NCBI RefSeq assembly: GCF_009696485.1
Contig: NZ_VULY01000018.1
Coordinates: forward strand, 2,093,906-2,157,905
Reading direction: 5' to 3'
DNA: 64,000 bases
DNA from: Suipraeoptans intestinalis
GTDB lineage: Bacteria > Bacillota > Clostridia > Lachnospirales > Lachnospiraceae
The position numbers were made by a program, and so were the translations under genes. The notes under the pieces are model-generated. The model had not been told where the DNA came from. It saw only the letters and a program-made list of their open reading frames with translations, and ran no database searches. Positions 26,809 through 34,424 of this stretch are shown here, piece by piece. Every line of letters begins with the position of its first letter. Position 1 is the stretch's first letter.

Positions 26809-27641
26809 GAAGGCTGTATCAGTGAGGCGCAGGTTTTTTCAGGCTCATAAAATTCAAAAATTTCCGCGGTGTTTCCGGCGTTGTCGTGAGGCTGTCTGCT
26901 GGTCCAGCAAACCTTTGCCGCACCCATAAGTTCACTTAATCTTACGGGCAACGGACGTGGAACATTTTTATAGGCAATGAAATCGGGGCGGCCCATAAAG
27001 TTCAAAAGGCAGAAGGACATCAGGAGAGAGACTCCCCTGGATGCACTTTCTCCATAGGAATTTACGGGAGCGGCCAGCTGCCCACGGACAACATTCTCAG
27101 CATGCTTTTTAAACCAGGCGACAATCCGCGGATCGAAGCTTTCAATGCAGTATTTCCCCTCATACCTTCGCAGATGCTCCAGAGTTTTTCTGCAGAGAAC
27201 CGGATTGTTTCTACCGGTTTTCAGTTCTACGATCAGAGCAGTCCTGCCATTTACCAGAGCAAGGACTTCTGAAAACAGGGGGATGTTACTTTTTGTCTGG
27301 TGTAACTTTAAGTTTCTTAGTTCTTCGTAAGTCAATTGGTCAACTCTCTTGTCAATACCGCATACTCTCTTTAACGTATCGTCGTGAAAAACAACGACCT
27401 TTCCGTCTTTTGAAAGCTGCACGTCAAGCTCGATCCCATATCCCCTTTCGCAGGCCAGGGCGAAGGCTTCCAAAGAGTTTTCGGCAACGGTCCTGTCTTT
27501 TGTGTGAAGACCCCGATGGGCAAAGTAACGGGTATCAAGAGCTTTGAACCTGCCAAGTCCATTAGGAGAGGGGGCTGCTAAAAATGCCAGCAGGCAGAAA
27601 ATTAAGAACAGGATAAAAAGTATATAAAAAATAAATACCAT
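26805..27641 (-). CDS. glycerophosphodiester phosphodiesterase family protein
   Basis: A 278-residue GDPD-family protein with an N-terminal membrane segment (residues 1-22). Catalytic residues are visible: HRG at 42-44, EN at 54-55, the metal-binding ELD at 71-73, FHDD at 85-88 and VELKTG further on. Such enzymes hydrolyse glycerophosphodiesters to glycerol-3-phosphate and an alcohol; here it would be membrane-anchored. It converges on and slightly overlaps the exported protein gene, and diverges from the MFS transporter. Confidence 0.88.
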   Translation of the reverse strand: MVFIFYILFILFLIFCLLAFLAAPSPNGLGRFKALDTRYFAHRGLHTKDRTVAENSLEAFALACERGYGIELDVQLSKDGKVVVFHDDTLKRVCGIDKRVDQLTYEELRNLKLHQTKSNIPLFSEVLALVNGRTALIVELKTGRNNPVLCRKTLEHLRRYEGKYCIESFDPRIVAWFKKHAENVVRGQLAAPVNSYGESASRGVSLLMSFCLLNFMGRPDFIAYKNVPRPLPVRLSELMGAAKVCWTSRQPHDNAGNTAEIFEFYEPEKTCASLIQPS

Positions 27642-27684
27642 GTAGATTTTTCCTCTCTTTTCATGTGAGATTTCCTTTCCTCAT

Positions 27685-27713
27685 ATTGTACCATATTTGA
27701 ATTTGATGTAAAC
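27685..27713 (-). promoter_or_regulatory. promoter of the glycerophosphodiesterase gene
   Basis: Minus-strand TTTACA (complement of 27708-27713), 17 bases, TACAAT (complement of 27685-27690). Confidence 0.6.
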
Positions 27714-27752
27714 AATTCCAACCAGAAGACTTTTGCGAAAAGGAGTACTCTG

Positions 27753-29303
27753 ATGAAACTAAATTATAAAAGAACCCTTTGTGTAGGATTTGCATTTTTT
27801 CTGATCTGTATGTTCTGGCAGGCTTATGACAACACGATTCCAATGATTTTAACGAATAAATTTGGTATGTCCCAGTCCTGGTCCGGTTTTATCATGGCAA
27901 TGGACAATATACTTGCCTTATTTATGCTTCCTCTTTTTGGCGCCCTTTCAGACAGATCCAAAAACCCCAGAGGCAGACGCACTCCCTTCATTGTTGCAGG
28001 TACGATCGTTGCGGTCATTGCACTGCTGTCACTTTCTTTCGTTGACAGGATACAGCTGTCGAAGATAGAAGAGGTATCCAAAATTGACGACAGAGCGGCG
28101 TTGTCTACCATTTACGAAGCGGTAGAAGACAGGGAGCTGGTCACGCCTCAGGGAGAGAGGTTTACTCTTGGGGAAAAATTTCAAAAGGAGACGTTTTCCT
28201 CCATTCCAAGCACTGTTCTGGTTGAGGGAAAAACAAAGACCAATCATGCTTATACCAATTATGTCGTTCCGGCAAGACAGGCTTATGTCCGGGAGATCAC
28301 CAGAGATTCCAGGTGGGTTCTTTTCCTGTTCATGGCGATTTTGCTGCTCCTTCTGTTGGCAATGTCAACCTTCCGGGCGCCGGCGGTAGCATTGATGCCG
28401 GACGTAACGGTGAAGCCTCTCAGATCCAAAGCCAATGCCGTAATAAATTTAATGGGAACGGCAGGAGGAATACTGATTCTTATTTTGGGGGTCTTCTTCA
28501 AAACAAGTGCCCTTTCAAATTCCATGATGAGTTATCTGCCCTTCTTTTCTGTGATCGGAGGACTGATGATAGCTGCTTTGGTAGTGTTTTTATTTACCGT
28601 CGATGAAGTGACATTTGTGAAAGAAATGAGGGAAGAAAGTAGAAAATATGGATTGGAGGAGGAAGAAAAAGAGGAAATTTCAGAGAAGAGAGACTTGGGG
28701 AAGGGACAGTTTCAGTCGCTGTTGTTTCTTTTGGCGTCTATCGTGTTCTGGTTCATGGGATATAATGCTGTCACATCCAAATACTCTGTGTACGCGACGA
28801 CGGTTCTCCATAAAGACTATAATCTGACCCTTATGATAGCACAGATCGCAGCGATCGTATCCTATCTCCCCGTCGGGATCGCTGCTTCAAGAATCGGAAG
28901 AAAAAAGACGATTATGGCAGGAGTGATAATGCTGGCGGCAGCATTTTTGGGGGCTATGACATTAAATTCCGACAGTCCCGCTTTGCTGATGAATCTATTC
29001 TTTGCTTTGGCAGGGATCGCCTGGGCTACGATCAATGTAAATTCCTTTCCGATGGTGGTAGAAATGTGCAGTGGAAGTGATGTGGGAAAATATACGGGCT
29101 ATTACTATACTGCATCCATGGCAGCACAGGTAGTCACGCCGATTCTTTCGGGAATGTTGATGGATCAGTTTGGAATGGGAACCTTATTCCCTTATGCGGC
29201 AATTTTTGTGACGGCGGCCTTTGTCACTATGTTTTTTGTGAGGCATGGCGACTCGAAACAGATCGCAAAGACTGGACTGTCTGCATTTGAGGATATGGAT
29301 TAG
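27753..29303 (+). CDS. MFS transporter with a large extracytoplasmic or loop insertion
   Basis: A 516-residue major facilitator protein. The segment LFGALSDRSKNPRGRRTPFI is the loop 2-3 MFS motif and resembles SLC45/GPH-like sugar carriers. About twelve membrane segments are present, but residues about 98-186 between TM3 and TM4 form an extra hydrophilic domain (IEEVSKIDDRAALSTIYEAV and following) not found in standard MFS proteins. AAAAGGAG lies upstream of the ATG. Substrate is unknown. The EamA transporter gene starts 33 bases later. Confidence 0.82.
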   Translation: MKLNYKRTLCVGFAFFLICMFWQAYDNTIPMILTNKFGMSQSWSGFIMAMDNILALFMLPLFGALSDRSKNPRGRRTPFIVAGTIVAVIALLSLSFVDRIQLSKIEEVSKIDDRAALSTIYEAVEDRELVTPQGERFTLGEKFQKETFSSIPSTVLVEGKTKTNHAYTNYVVPARQAYVREITRDSRWVLFLFMAILLLLLLAMSTFRAPAVALMPDVTVKPLRSKANAVINLMGTAGGILILILGVFFKTSALSNSMMSYLPFFSVIGGLMIAALVVFLFTVDEVTFVKEMREESRKYGLEEEEKEEISEKRDLGKGQFQSLLFLLASIVFWFMGYNAVTSKYSVYATTVLHKDYNLTLMIAQIAAIVSYLPVGIAASRIGRKKTIMAGVIMLAAAFLGAMTLNSDSPALLMNLFFALAGIAWATINVNSFPMVVEMCSGSDVGKYTGYYYTASMAAQVVTPILSGMLMDQFGMGTLFPYAAIFVTAAFVTMFFVRHGDSKQIAKTGLSAFEDMD

Positions 29304-29336
29304 GAACAGAAAATGAGGAGGTATGAGGAAGGTTTG

Positions 29337-30371
29337 ATGAGTAAGAAAGTATTGCCGATCATATATGCGTTACTGGCAGCAGTTTTTTACGGGATAAACG
29401 TGCCGTTTTCCAAAATGCTTTTCCCCTATATTTCACCGACGCTTCTGGCGGGATTGCTTTATCTGGGAGCCGGGACCGGCGTGGGAATCCTACGCCTTTT
29501 CTCTGGAAAGAAAGGGAGAGAGGAGGATAAGCTTGCAAAAGAAGACCTGCCTTATGTAGTTGGCATGATCCTTCTTGATATCGCGGCGCCTATTCTCCTG
29601 ATGCTGGGGATCCGGTACGGCTCTTCAGCCGGGGCTTCTCTTTTGGGAAACTTTGAAATTGTCGCAACTTCTCTCGTTGCTCTCGTTATTTTTAAAGAGA
29701 AGATCACGAAAAGACTCTGGATCGCCATTTCCTTGATAACGACGGCAAGCATCCTGCTTTCTTATCAGAAAACGACAGGCCTGGACATCACATACGGCTC
29801 CCTATTCGTCATTCTTGCTACCATCTGCTGGGGATTTGAAAACAACTGCACCCGCAAAATAGCGGAGAAAAGCATCTATCAGATCGTCATCATAAAGGGA
29901 CTCTTTTCAGGGGGAGGAGCGCTGACAATCGGCCTGTTTTTGGGAGAAACTATTCCGAAGCTGCCATATCTTTTATCGGCGATGCTGCTGGGATTTGCAT
30001 CTTATGGACTTAGCATATTTGTATATATAAGAGCACAAAGAGACCTGGGCGCAGCCAAGACGAGCGCCTACTATGCCACCGCTCCGTTTCTAGGCTCCTT
30101 TTTATCTTTTGTGTTATTGGGGGAAAAATTATCGGCAGCCTATAGCGTTGCCCTGGTGGTCATGATCGTGGGGACGGTCTTTGTGATCCTGGATACTCTC
30201 ATGAAATCTCATTCGCATCTTCATGAACACAGGATCCTTCATACGCACGGCGGCATCACACACATTCATGTAATCCGGCACGAGCATGTCCATACGCATA
30301 TAAAGACAGAAGCGCAACATGCGCATTATCACAGGAGAAGAACGATAGAACATGATCCGCATCACAAGTAA
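29337..30371 (+). CDS. DMT/EamA family transporter with histidine-rich C-terminal tail
   Basis: A 344-residue protein with ten hydrophobic segments making two EamA repeats, ending near residue 290. The remaining about 55 residues contain 18 histidines (for example HSHLHEHRILHTH, HEHVHTH, HDPHHK), a pattern that usually binds Zn, Ni or Co. Metal transport or metal sensing is therefore possible, though the core looks like ordinary drug/metabolite carriers. GAGGAAGG precedes the ATG at 29337; an upstream ATG at 29313 is less well placed. It probably shares a transcript with the MFS gene. Confidence 0.82.
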   Translation: MSKKVLPIIYALLAAVFYGINVPFSKMLFPYISPTLLAGLLYLGAGTGVGILRLFSGKKGREEDKLAKEDLPYVVGMILLDIAAPILLMLGIRYGSSAGASLLGNFEIVATSLVALVIFKEKITKRLWIAISLITTASILLSYQKTTGLDITYGSLFVILATICWGFENNCTRKIAEKSIYQIVIIKGLFSGGGALTIGLFLGETIPKLPYLLSAMLLGFASYGLSIFVYIRAQRDLGAAKTSAYYATAPFLGSFLSFVLLGEKLSAAYSVALVVMIVGTVFVILDTLMKSHSHLHEHRILHTHGGITHIHVIRHEHVHTHIKTEAQHAHYHRRRTIEHDPHHK

Positions 30372-30443
30372 AGAGGGAGCTTTTGTTTCATGGAACACAT
30401 TTTATCCTACAACTCTACAATTCTATAATTCCACAATTTCGGC

Positions 30444-30495
30444 TTATAGGACAAAACGTGTTGGTCTATAACTCTTAAAATATTTTGTCCTATAA
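30444..30495. repeat. 13-base inverted repeat after the His-tail transporter
   Basis: TTATAGGACAAAA (30444-30456) is repeated inverted at 30483-30495 (TTTTGTCCTATAA) with a 26-base AT-rich spacer. No T run fits a terminator well. The surrounding 30372-30528 has no gene. It may be a weak bidirectional terminator or a protein binding site. Confidence 0.5.
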
Positions 30496-30528
30496 TTCAA
30501 ATATAACTCGCAATTTTCCTGCGAAAAC

Positions 30529-30562
30529 AAAAAACAGTACCCTGATCATCCAGGATACTGTT
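30529..30562 (-). terminator. terminator of the tRNA-Gly transcript
   Basis: Read leftward, AACAGTATCCTG pairs over 12 bases (one G-T) with CAGGGTACTGTT, followed by a T run (complement of the A run at 30529-30534). Confidence 0.8.
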
Positions 30563-30570
30563 TCTGAGAG

Positions 30571-30643
30571 AGCGACAGACGGGGTTCGAACCCGCGACCC
30601 CGACCTTGGCAAGGTCGTACTCTACCAGCTGAGCCACTGTCGC
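30571..30643 (-). tRNA. tRNA-Gly (anticodon GCC)
   Basis: The minus strand folds as a standard tRNA: acceptor GCGACAG (30643-30637) pairs with CTGTCGC (30578-30572); D arm with AGCTGGTAGAG; anticodon stem CGACC/GGTCG with loop TTGCCAA, anticodon GCC; T arm GCGGGTTCGAACCCC. Discriminator base is U, usual for glycine; CCA is not encoded. It has its own promoter and terminator and stands as a single tRNA gene. Confidence 0.97.
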
Positions 30644-30668
30644 AAAGATGTTCTTACGAACAATAGTT

Positions 30669-30697
30669 AGTCTACAACAAATGGTGAAAAATGTCAA
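30669..30697 (-). promoter_or_regulatory. promoter of tRNA-Gly
   Basis: Minus-strand TTGACA (complement of 30692-30697), 17 bases, TAGACT (complement of 30669-30674), about 25 bases before the tRNA. Confidence 0.75.
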
Positions 30698-30850
30698 TTC
30701 TTTTTTATACAATTTCCTTTTTCAAGGATTTCATGGACCGATTTTTCAAGAAGTCCGTTTCCATCAGACATGCCTTTGTGCGATTTCCCCTTAGAAATTC
30801 GACAGGAGACGTGTTATACTGTAGTCATACGAGAAAGAAGGGAAAGAAAG

Positions 30851-32230
30851 ATGAAAGAAGAAGTACACACAAGGAATCCTCTGGGAGAGGAAAAAATCGG
30901 GATTTTGATGGCAAGGTTTATTTTTCCGGCCATTATCAGTATGCTGGTCAGTTCTCTGTACAACATTGTAGACCAGATCTTTATCGGAAGGGGCGTGGGG
31001 ATGCTGGGAAATGCAGCGACAAACATTGCATTTCCGGTGTCCATTATCTGTACGGCAGTCGCTTTGCTGCTTGGGATCGGAGGCGCCTCCAATTATAACC
31101 TGCTGATGGGTGCGGGCAGGAAAGAGGAAGCCAGCAGTGTTGCCGGTACCAGCCTGTCCATGCTTTTGTTCAGCGGAACTGTGATCGCGATCATTACGCT
31201 GGTATTTCTGGATCCGCTGCTACATCTGTTTGGCGGAACCCGGCAGATTCTGGAGTATGCCAGACCCTATACAGGGATTACCGCCTTTGGTGTTCCGTTT
31301 CTTGTCTTGACTACAGGAGGCAACCATTTGATCCGGGCTGACAGAAGTCCGGCCTACTCCATGTACTGCATGCTGACAGGAGCCATTCTCAACACGATTC
31401 TGGACCCGCTGTTCATTTTTGTGTTTGGATGGGGGATCGAAGGAGCAGCGTGGGCAACGGTATTGGGAGAAACCGTATCGGGATTGATGGTGCTCTTTTA
31501 TTTCTGGAAACAGAAAAAGATGGTACTTCGAAAAGAAATGCTGGTACCCAGATGGCGTTATCTGAAGGTCATTGCCTCTTTGGGAGTCGCTTCCAGTCTG
31601 AACCAGGTGGCCATGGCGATCGTTCAGATCACGCTGAACAACGTGCTGCGGCGATACGGGGCAGATTCCGTTTATGGGTCGGATATTCCCATTGCCTGTG
31701 TGGGAGTGATCTCCAAAGTAAACATGGTATTTATGGCCATCTGTATCGGAATCTCTCAGGGGTGTCAGCCCATTTGGGGATTTAACTGCGGAGCCAAAAA
31801 CTATGACAGAGTCAGGAAAACCTACCTGCGGGCTTTTCAGGTGGCAGTTGCAGTAGGGATTTTGTTTTTTATCATATTTCAGTTGTTTCCGGATCAGCTG
31901 GTATCCATATTTGGAACAGGCAGTAAAGAATACTTTCAATTTGCCCGCAGATATTTCCGGATTTTTATGTTCATGGTGTTTATCAATGGGATCCAGCCTA
32001 TGTCTACCGGATTTTTTTCCTCTATCGGAAAAGCAGGATTGGGAGTGTTTATGTCTCTAACCAGACAGATCCTGTTTTTACTACCGTTGATCCTGCTATT
32101 TCCCCTGCTGTTTGGGATAGACGGCGTGATGTATGCCGGCCCCATCGCAGATGGTGCTGCGGCGCTGGTAGCGATCCTGTTTGCAGGAAGAGAACTTCGG
32201 CGGATGCGCAGAGAAAAGGAAGGATGTTAG
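30851..32230 (+). CDS. MATE family efflux transporter
   Basis: A 459-residue protein with twelve membrane segments in two halves. The start KIGILMARFIFPAIISMLVSS and LYNIVDQIFIGRGVG are typical of the MATE multidrug/sodium antiporters in Clostridia. AAGGGAAAG precedes the ATG at 30851; a TATACT at 30815-30820 is a likely -10 box with only a weak -35. Substrate unknown. A second, different MATE gene lies at 52553 on the other strand. Confidence 0.9.
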   Translation: MKEEVHTRNPLGEEKIGILMARFIFPAIISMLVSSLYNIVDQIFIGRGVGMLGNAATNIAFPVSIICTAVALLLGIGGASNYNLLMGAGRKEEASSVAGTSLSMLLFSGTVIAIITLVFLDPLLHLFGGTRQILEYARPYTGITAFGVPFLVLTTGGNHLIRADRSPAYSMYCMLTGAILNTILDPLFIFVFGWGIEGAAWATVLGETVSGLMVLFYFWKQKKMVLRKEMLVPRWRYLKVIASLGVASSLNQVAMAIVQITLNNVLRRYGADSVYGSDIPIACVGVISKVNMVFMAICIGISQGCQPIWGFNCGAKNYDRVRKTYLRAFQVAVAVGILFFIIFQLFPDQLVSIFGTGSKEYFQFARRYFRIFMFMVFINGIQPMSTGFFSSIGKAGLGVFMSLTRQILFLLPLILLFPLLFGIDGVMYAGPIADGAAALVAILFAGRELRRMRREKEGC

Positions 32231-32283
32231 GTGTTTTTGTGTAGTCCTCATCTGTAGTTCCATTGAACCAAAAGCTGCCGAGT

Positions 32284-32313
32284 AAAGTCGAGAGAAATCT
32301 CGGCTTTATTTTG
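32284..32313 (+). terminator. terminator after the MATE gene
   Basis: AAAGTCGAGA (32284-32293), GAAA loop, TCTCGGCTTT (32298-32307) with one G-T pair, then ATTTTG. Confidence 0.75.
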
Positions 32314-32324
32314 TCTACAGTCTG

Positions 32325-32355
32325 AACAGAGAGGATAAAACCTCTCTGTTTTTTT
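32325..32355 (+). terminator. terminator immediately before the ToxN/AbiQ-like gene
   Basis: AACAGAGAGG (32325-32334), ATAAAA loop, CCTCTCTGTT (32341-32350), then TTTTT. It ends 11 bases before the next ATG. In type III toxin-antitoxin loci a terminator in this place separates the antitoxin RNA repeats from the toxin gene. Confidence 0.85.
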
Positions 32356-32366
32356 AGGAGAAGGAA

Positions 32367-32657
32367 ATGGCAGAAGCGATTAAATATGGATTTTATACTG
32401 TAAATCCAGATTACCTTGAATATCTAAATCAAATAGATTCGGAAGTTTATTCCAACCCGTCATATAGAAGCAGTATTAAACCATTTGTTGGAATTATTGT
32501 TGGGATAGAAAGTTATAATTATTTTATTCCAATTTCTTCTGCAAAAGAAAAATATAAAAGATGGAAGAATGTTTTCGATGAGCATTTTCTGATTTACGAG
32601 ATGATTGATAATAGCATTACTATAAATGGAGATATTTACAAATTTATTTATGAATGA
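32367..32657 (+). CDS. ToxN/AbiQ-like type III toxin, C-terminally short
   Basis: A 96-residue AT-rich gene with AGGAGAAGG before the ATG. The segments FYTVNPDYLEYLNQIDSEVY, KPFVGIIVGIE and YFIPISSAKEKYKRWK follow the N-terminal half of ToxN/AbiQ endoribonucleases, which cut RNA and are inhibited by a repeated small RNA. Family members are about 165-190 residues, so about half is missing; no frame downstream continues it. No clear tandem repeats occur between the MATE gene and the terminator. It is either a decayed toxin or an unusually short one; base composition suggests transfer. Confidence 0.6.
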   Translation: MAEAIKYGFYTVNPDYLEYLNQIDSEVYSNPSYRSSIKPFVGIIVGIESYNYFIPISSAKEKYKRWKNVFDEHFLIYEMIDNSITINGDIYKFIYE

Positions 32658-32660
32658 TTG

Positions 32661-32692
32661 GAGAAGTGGAGTGATATCTGCTTCTCTTTTTT
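32661..32692 (+). terminator. terminator after the toxin-like gene
   Basis: GAGAAG (32661-32666) pairs with CTTCTC (32681-32686), followed by TTTTTT. Confidence 0.6.
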
Positions 32693-32785
32693 ATGCAAGG
32701 GGAAGATTTATAAAAAACTTTAGAGGGACAAGAAAGAATCCAACATCAAACAACATCAAAAAATGTGAAAAATATCAAATCATAG

Positions 32786-32814
32786 TTGAAAAAGAAAAAA
32801 GGGTATGATATATT
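32786..32814 (+). promoter_or_regulatory. promoter of the DUF3793-flavodoxin operon
   Basis: TTGAAA (32786-32791), 17 bases, TATATT (32809-32814). Confidence 0.65.
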
Positions 32815-32826
32815 ATCTATTGTAAA

Positions 32827-32841
32827 TGAGAATCAATTTCA
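32827..32841. promoter_or_regulatory. probable Fur box
   Basis: TGAGAATCAATTTCA just after the expected transcription start matches the Fur core TGATAATNATTATCA at most positions and is followed by a further AATGAGAA half. Iron control of the flavodoxin operon downstream would fit. Confidence 0.5.
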
Positions 32842-32864
32842 AAATGAGAACTTAAGGAGGAACT

Positions 32865-33461
32865 ATGTCGGCAAAGCTTGTGTCTTATCTGCTTTCACAG
32901 AAACATGCCGGGAAAAGGCTGGTATGTCAGCTGATCCTGCAGTGCTCCCCCTTTTTAAAAGGTTTGAAGCCGTCTTGTGCCATAACCCTGGAAAAGAAAG
33001 ACTATCAAAAATTATATACGTTATTTGACGGGACAGATGTAAAATACAGGATCCTGTCGGAACGAAAAGGACGATTTTTGGTGTTTTTTTATTGGGAAAA
33101 AGCATTGGAGCGTCGCCTGGAAAGATGGGAGGCCAGATGTTTTCTAAGGGAGTTTGGCTACAGGGAAGAGGGGCTGAAGCAGCAACTGGCAAGACTGGAA
33201 GTGAGGGTAAACAGATACTTTCAGGCAGACAGAGGATTTCCTCATGAGATCGGTGTGTTTTTGGATTACCCGCTGTGCGATGTTCAAAGCTTTATCCGTC
33301 GGAAGGGAAAGGACTGCCTTTTTTCCGGATATTGGAAGGTCTATCACAATCCGGAGGAGGCCAGATCTATTTTCAAAACCTATGATGAAGCGAGAGAATG
33401 TGCAGTGCGGGAGTTTTTCCTGGGAAAAAACATACAGGACATTTTGAAAAAAACTGCTTAA
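32865..33461 (+). CDS. DUF3793 family protein
   Basis: A 198-residue soluble protein whose pattern (LLSQKHAGKRLVCQLILQCS near the N-terminus, EIGVFLDYPLCDVQSFI, FSGYWKVYHNPEEARSIFKT near the C-terminus) is that of DUF3793. The function is unknown; in Clostridia it is regularly beside a flavodoxin and iron-related genes. AAGGAGG precedes the ATG. It is first in an operon with flavodoxin (25 bases later) and DUF2325, behind a promoter with a Fur-like site, so a role in low-iron growth is inferred. Confidence 0.82.
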   Translation: MSAKLVSYLLSQKHAGKRLVCQLILQCSPFLKGLKPSCAITLEKKDYQKLYTLFDGTDVKYRILSERKGRFLVFFYWEKALERRLERWEARCFLREFGYREEGLKQQLARLEVRVNRYFQADRGFPHEIGVFLDYPLCDVQSFIRRKGKDCLFSGYWKVYHNPEEARSIFKTYDEARECAVREFFLGKNIQDILKKTA

Positions 33462-33486
33462 ATACAGAGTCAAGGAGGATGGAACA

Positions 33487-33918
33487 ATGAGCATACCAGT
33501 AGTTTATTGGAGTGGAACGGGGAATACGGAAAAGATGGCGGAGGCCATTGCAGCAGGAATCCGGGAAGGAGGAGCAGAGGCAACGGTACTGGGGATCGAT
33601 GCCATCAGTCCGGAGGAGCTGGCGGGGAACGCAGTATTTGCGCTGGGATGCCCGGCAATGGGAGAAGAGGTTCTGGAAGAAGGGGAAATGGAACCATTCG
33701 TAGAAGCGTTGGAAGGCAAGGTGTCGGGAAAGAAGATTCTTTTATTTGGCTCCTATGACTGGGGAGACGGAGAATGGATGCGCAGCTGGGAAGAGAGAAT
33801 GAAGAATGCGGGAGCTGTTTTGTCAGGGGACGCAGGAGTCATAGCGAACATGGAACCGGATCAGGAAGCAATTGATCTATGCAAAAGTGCCGGAAAAGCG
33901 CTGGCGGGAAACGCATAG
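33487..33918 (+). CDS. flavodoxin
   Basis: A 143-residue short-chain flavodoxin with the FMN phosphate loop SGTGNTEKMAEAI at the N-terminus, LGCPAMGEEVLEE and LLFGSYDWGDGEWM lining the isoalloxazine. Flavodoxins carry electrons in place of ferredoxin when iron is scarce, which agrees with the Fur-like site upstream. AAGGAGG precedes the ATG. Electron donor and acceptor are not evident from the neighbours. Confidence 0.92.
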   Translation: MSIPVVYWSGTGNTEKMAEAIAAGIREGGAEATVLGIDAISPEELAGNAVFALGCPAMGEEVLEEGEMEPFVEALEGKVSGKKILLFGSYDWGDGEWMRSWEERMKNAGAVLSGDAGVIANMEPDQEAIDLCKSAGKALAGNA

Positions 33919-33958
33919 AAAAGTGGATTTTTGAGGCGGCTAAGAGGAGAGTGAACGT

Positions 33959-34240
33959 ATGAGTGTTGTGATCATCGGCGGAAACGAGCGAATGGAGCAG
34001 CAGTATAAAGAAATTTGCAGAAAACACAAATGTAAGGCAAAGGTATTCACACGAATGGTAGGCAATTTGAAGACACAGATCGGACAGCCGGATCTGATCA
34101 TCTTGTTTACCTCCACCGTAGCACACAAAATGGTGCATTGTGCACTAAAGGAAGCACAGCGGTATGACATACCGGTAGAACGGGCCCACAGCAGCAGCGC
34201 CAAGGCGTTGGAATCTGTGCTGGCAGGATGTTGTAGTTAA
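33959..34240 (+). CDS. DUF2325 domain-containing protein
   Basis: A 93-residue protein starting MSVVIIGGNERMEQQYKEIC with a Rossmann-like beta-alpha start and QPDLIILFTSTVAHKMVHCA. DUF2325 proteins are small, often near metal or redox genes, with no known reaction. Four cysteines are present, two adjacent near the C-terminus (AGCCS). Third gene of the DUF3793-flavodoxin operon, followed by a terminator. Confidence 0.75.
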   Translation: MSVVIIGGNERMEQQYKEICRKHKCKAKVFTRMVGNLKTQIGQPDLIILFTSTVAHKMVHCALKEAQRYDIPVERAHSSSAKALESVLAGCCS

Positions 34241-34266
34241 TAGGGGAGCATGGGAAACCATATCGG

Positions 34267-34306
34267 ACAGGGATGAAGGCAGCCAAAGCTTTTATCCCTG
34301 TTTTTT
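34267..34306 (+). terminator. terminator of the flavodoxin operon
   Basis: ACAGGGAT (34267-34274) pairs with ATCCCTGT (34294-34301), with an inner GAAGGC/GCTTTT stem, followed by TTTTTT. Confidence 0.85.
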
Positions 34307-34424
34307 GTTAAAATCCGGCAGAAAGAGAACAAAATAGGCTAAGGAGAATGTCTTTTCTTTCTGTAAAAACCATGATACACTATAGGGTATGTAAATAAGG
34401 TAAAATCAGAGAGGAATACACAGA

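Noticed and set aside
30497..30712. 71-codon minus frame over the tRNA gene
   Set aside because: It reads through tRNA-Gly; the tRNA with its promoter and terminator explains the sequence.
32626..32808. 60-codon frame after the ToxN-like gene
   Set aside because: Starts inside the toxin gene, no ribosome binding site, and does not resemble the missing ToxN C-terminus.
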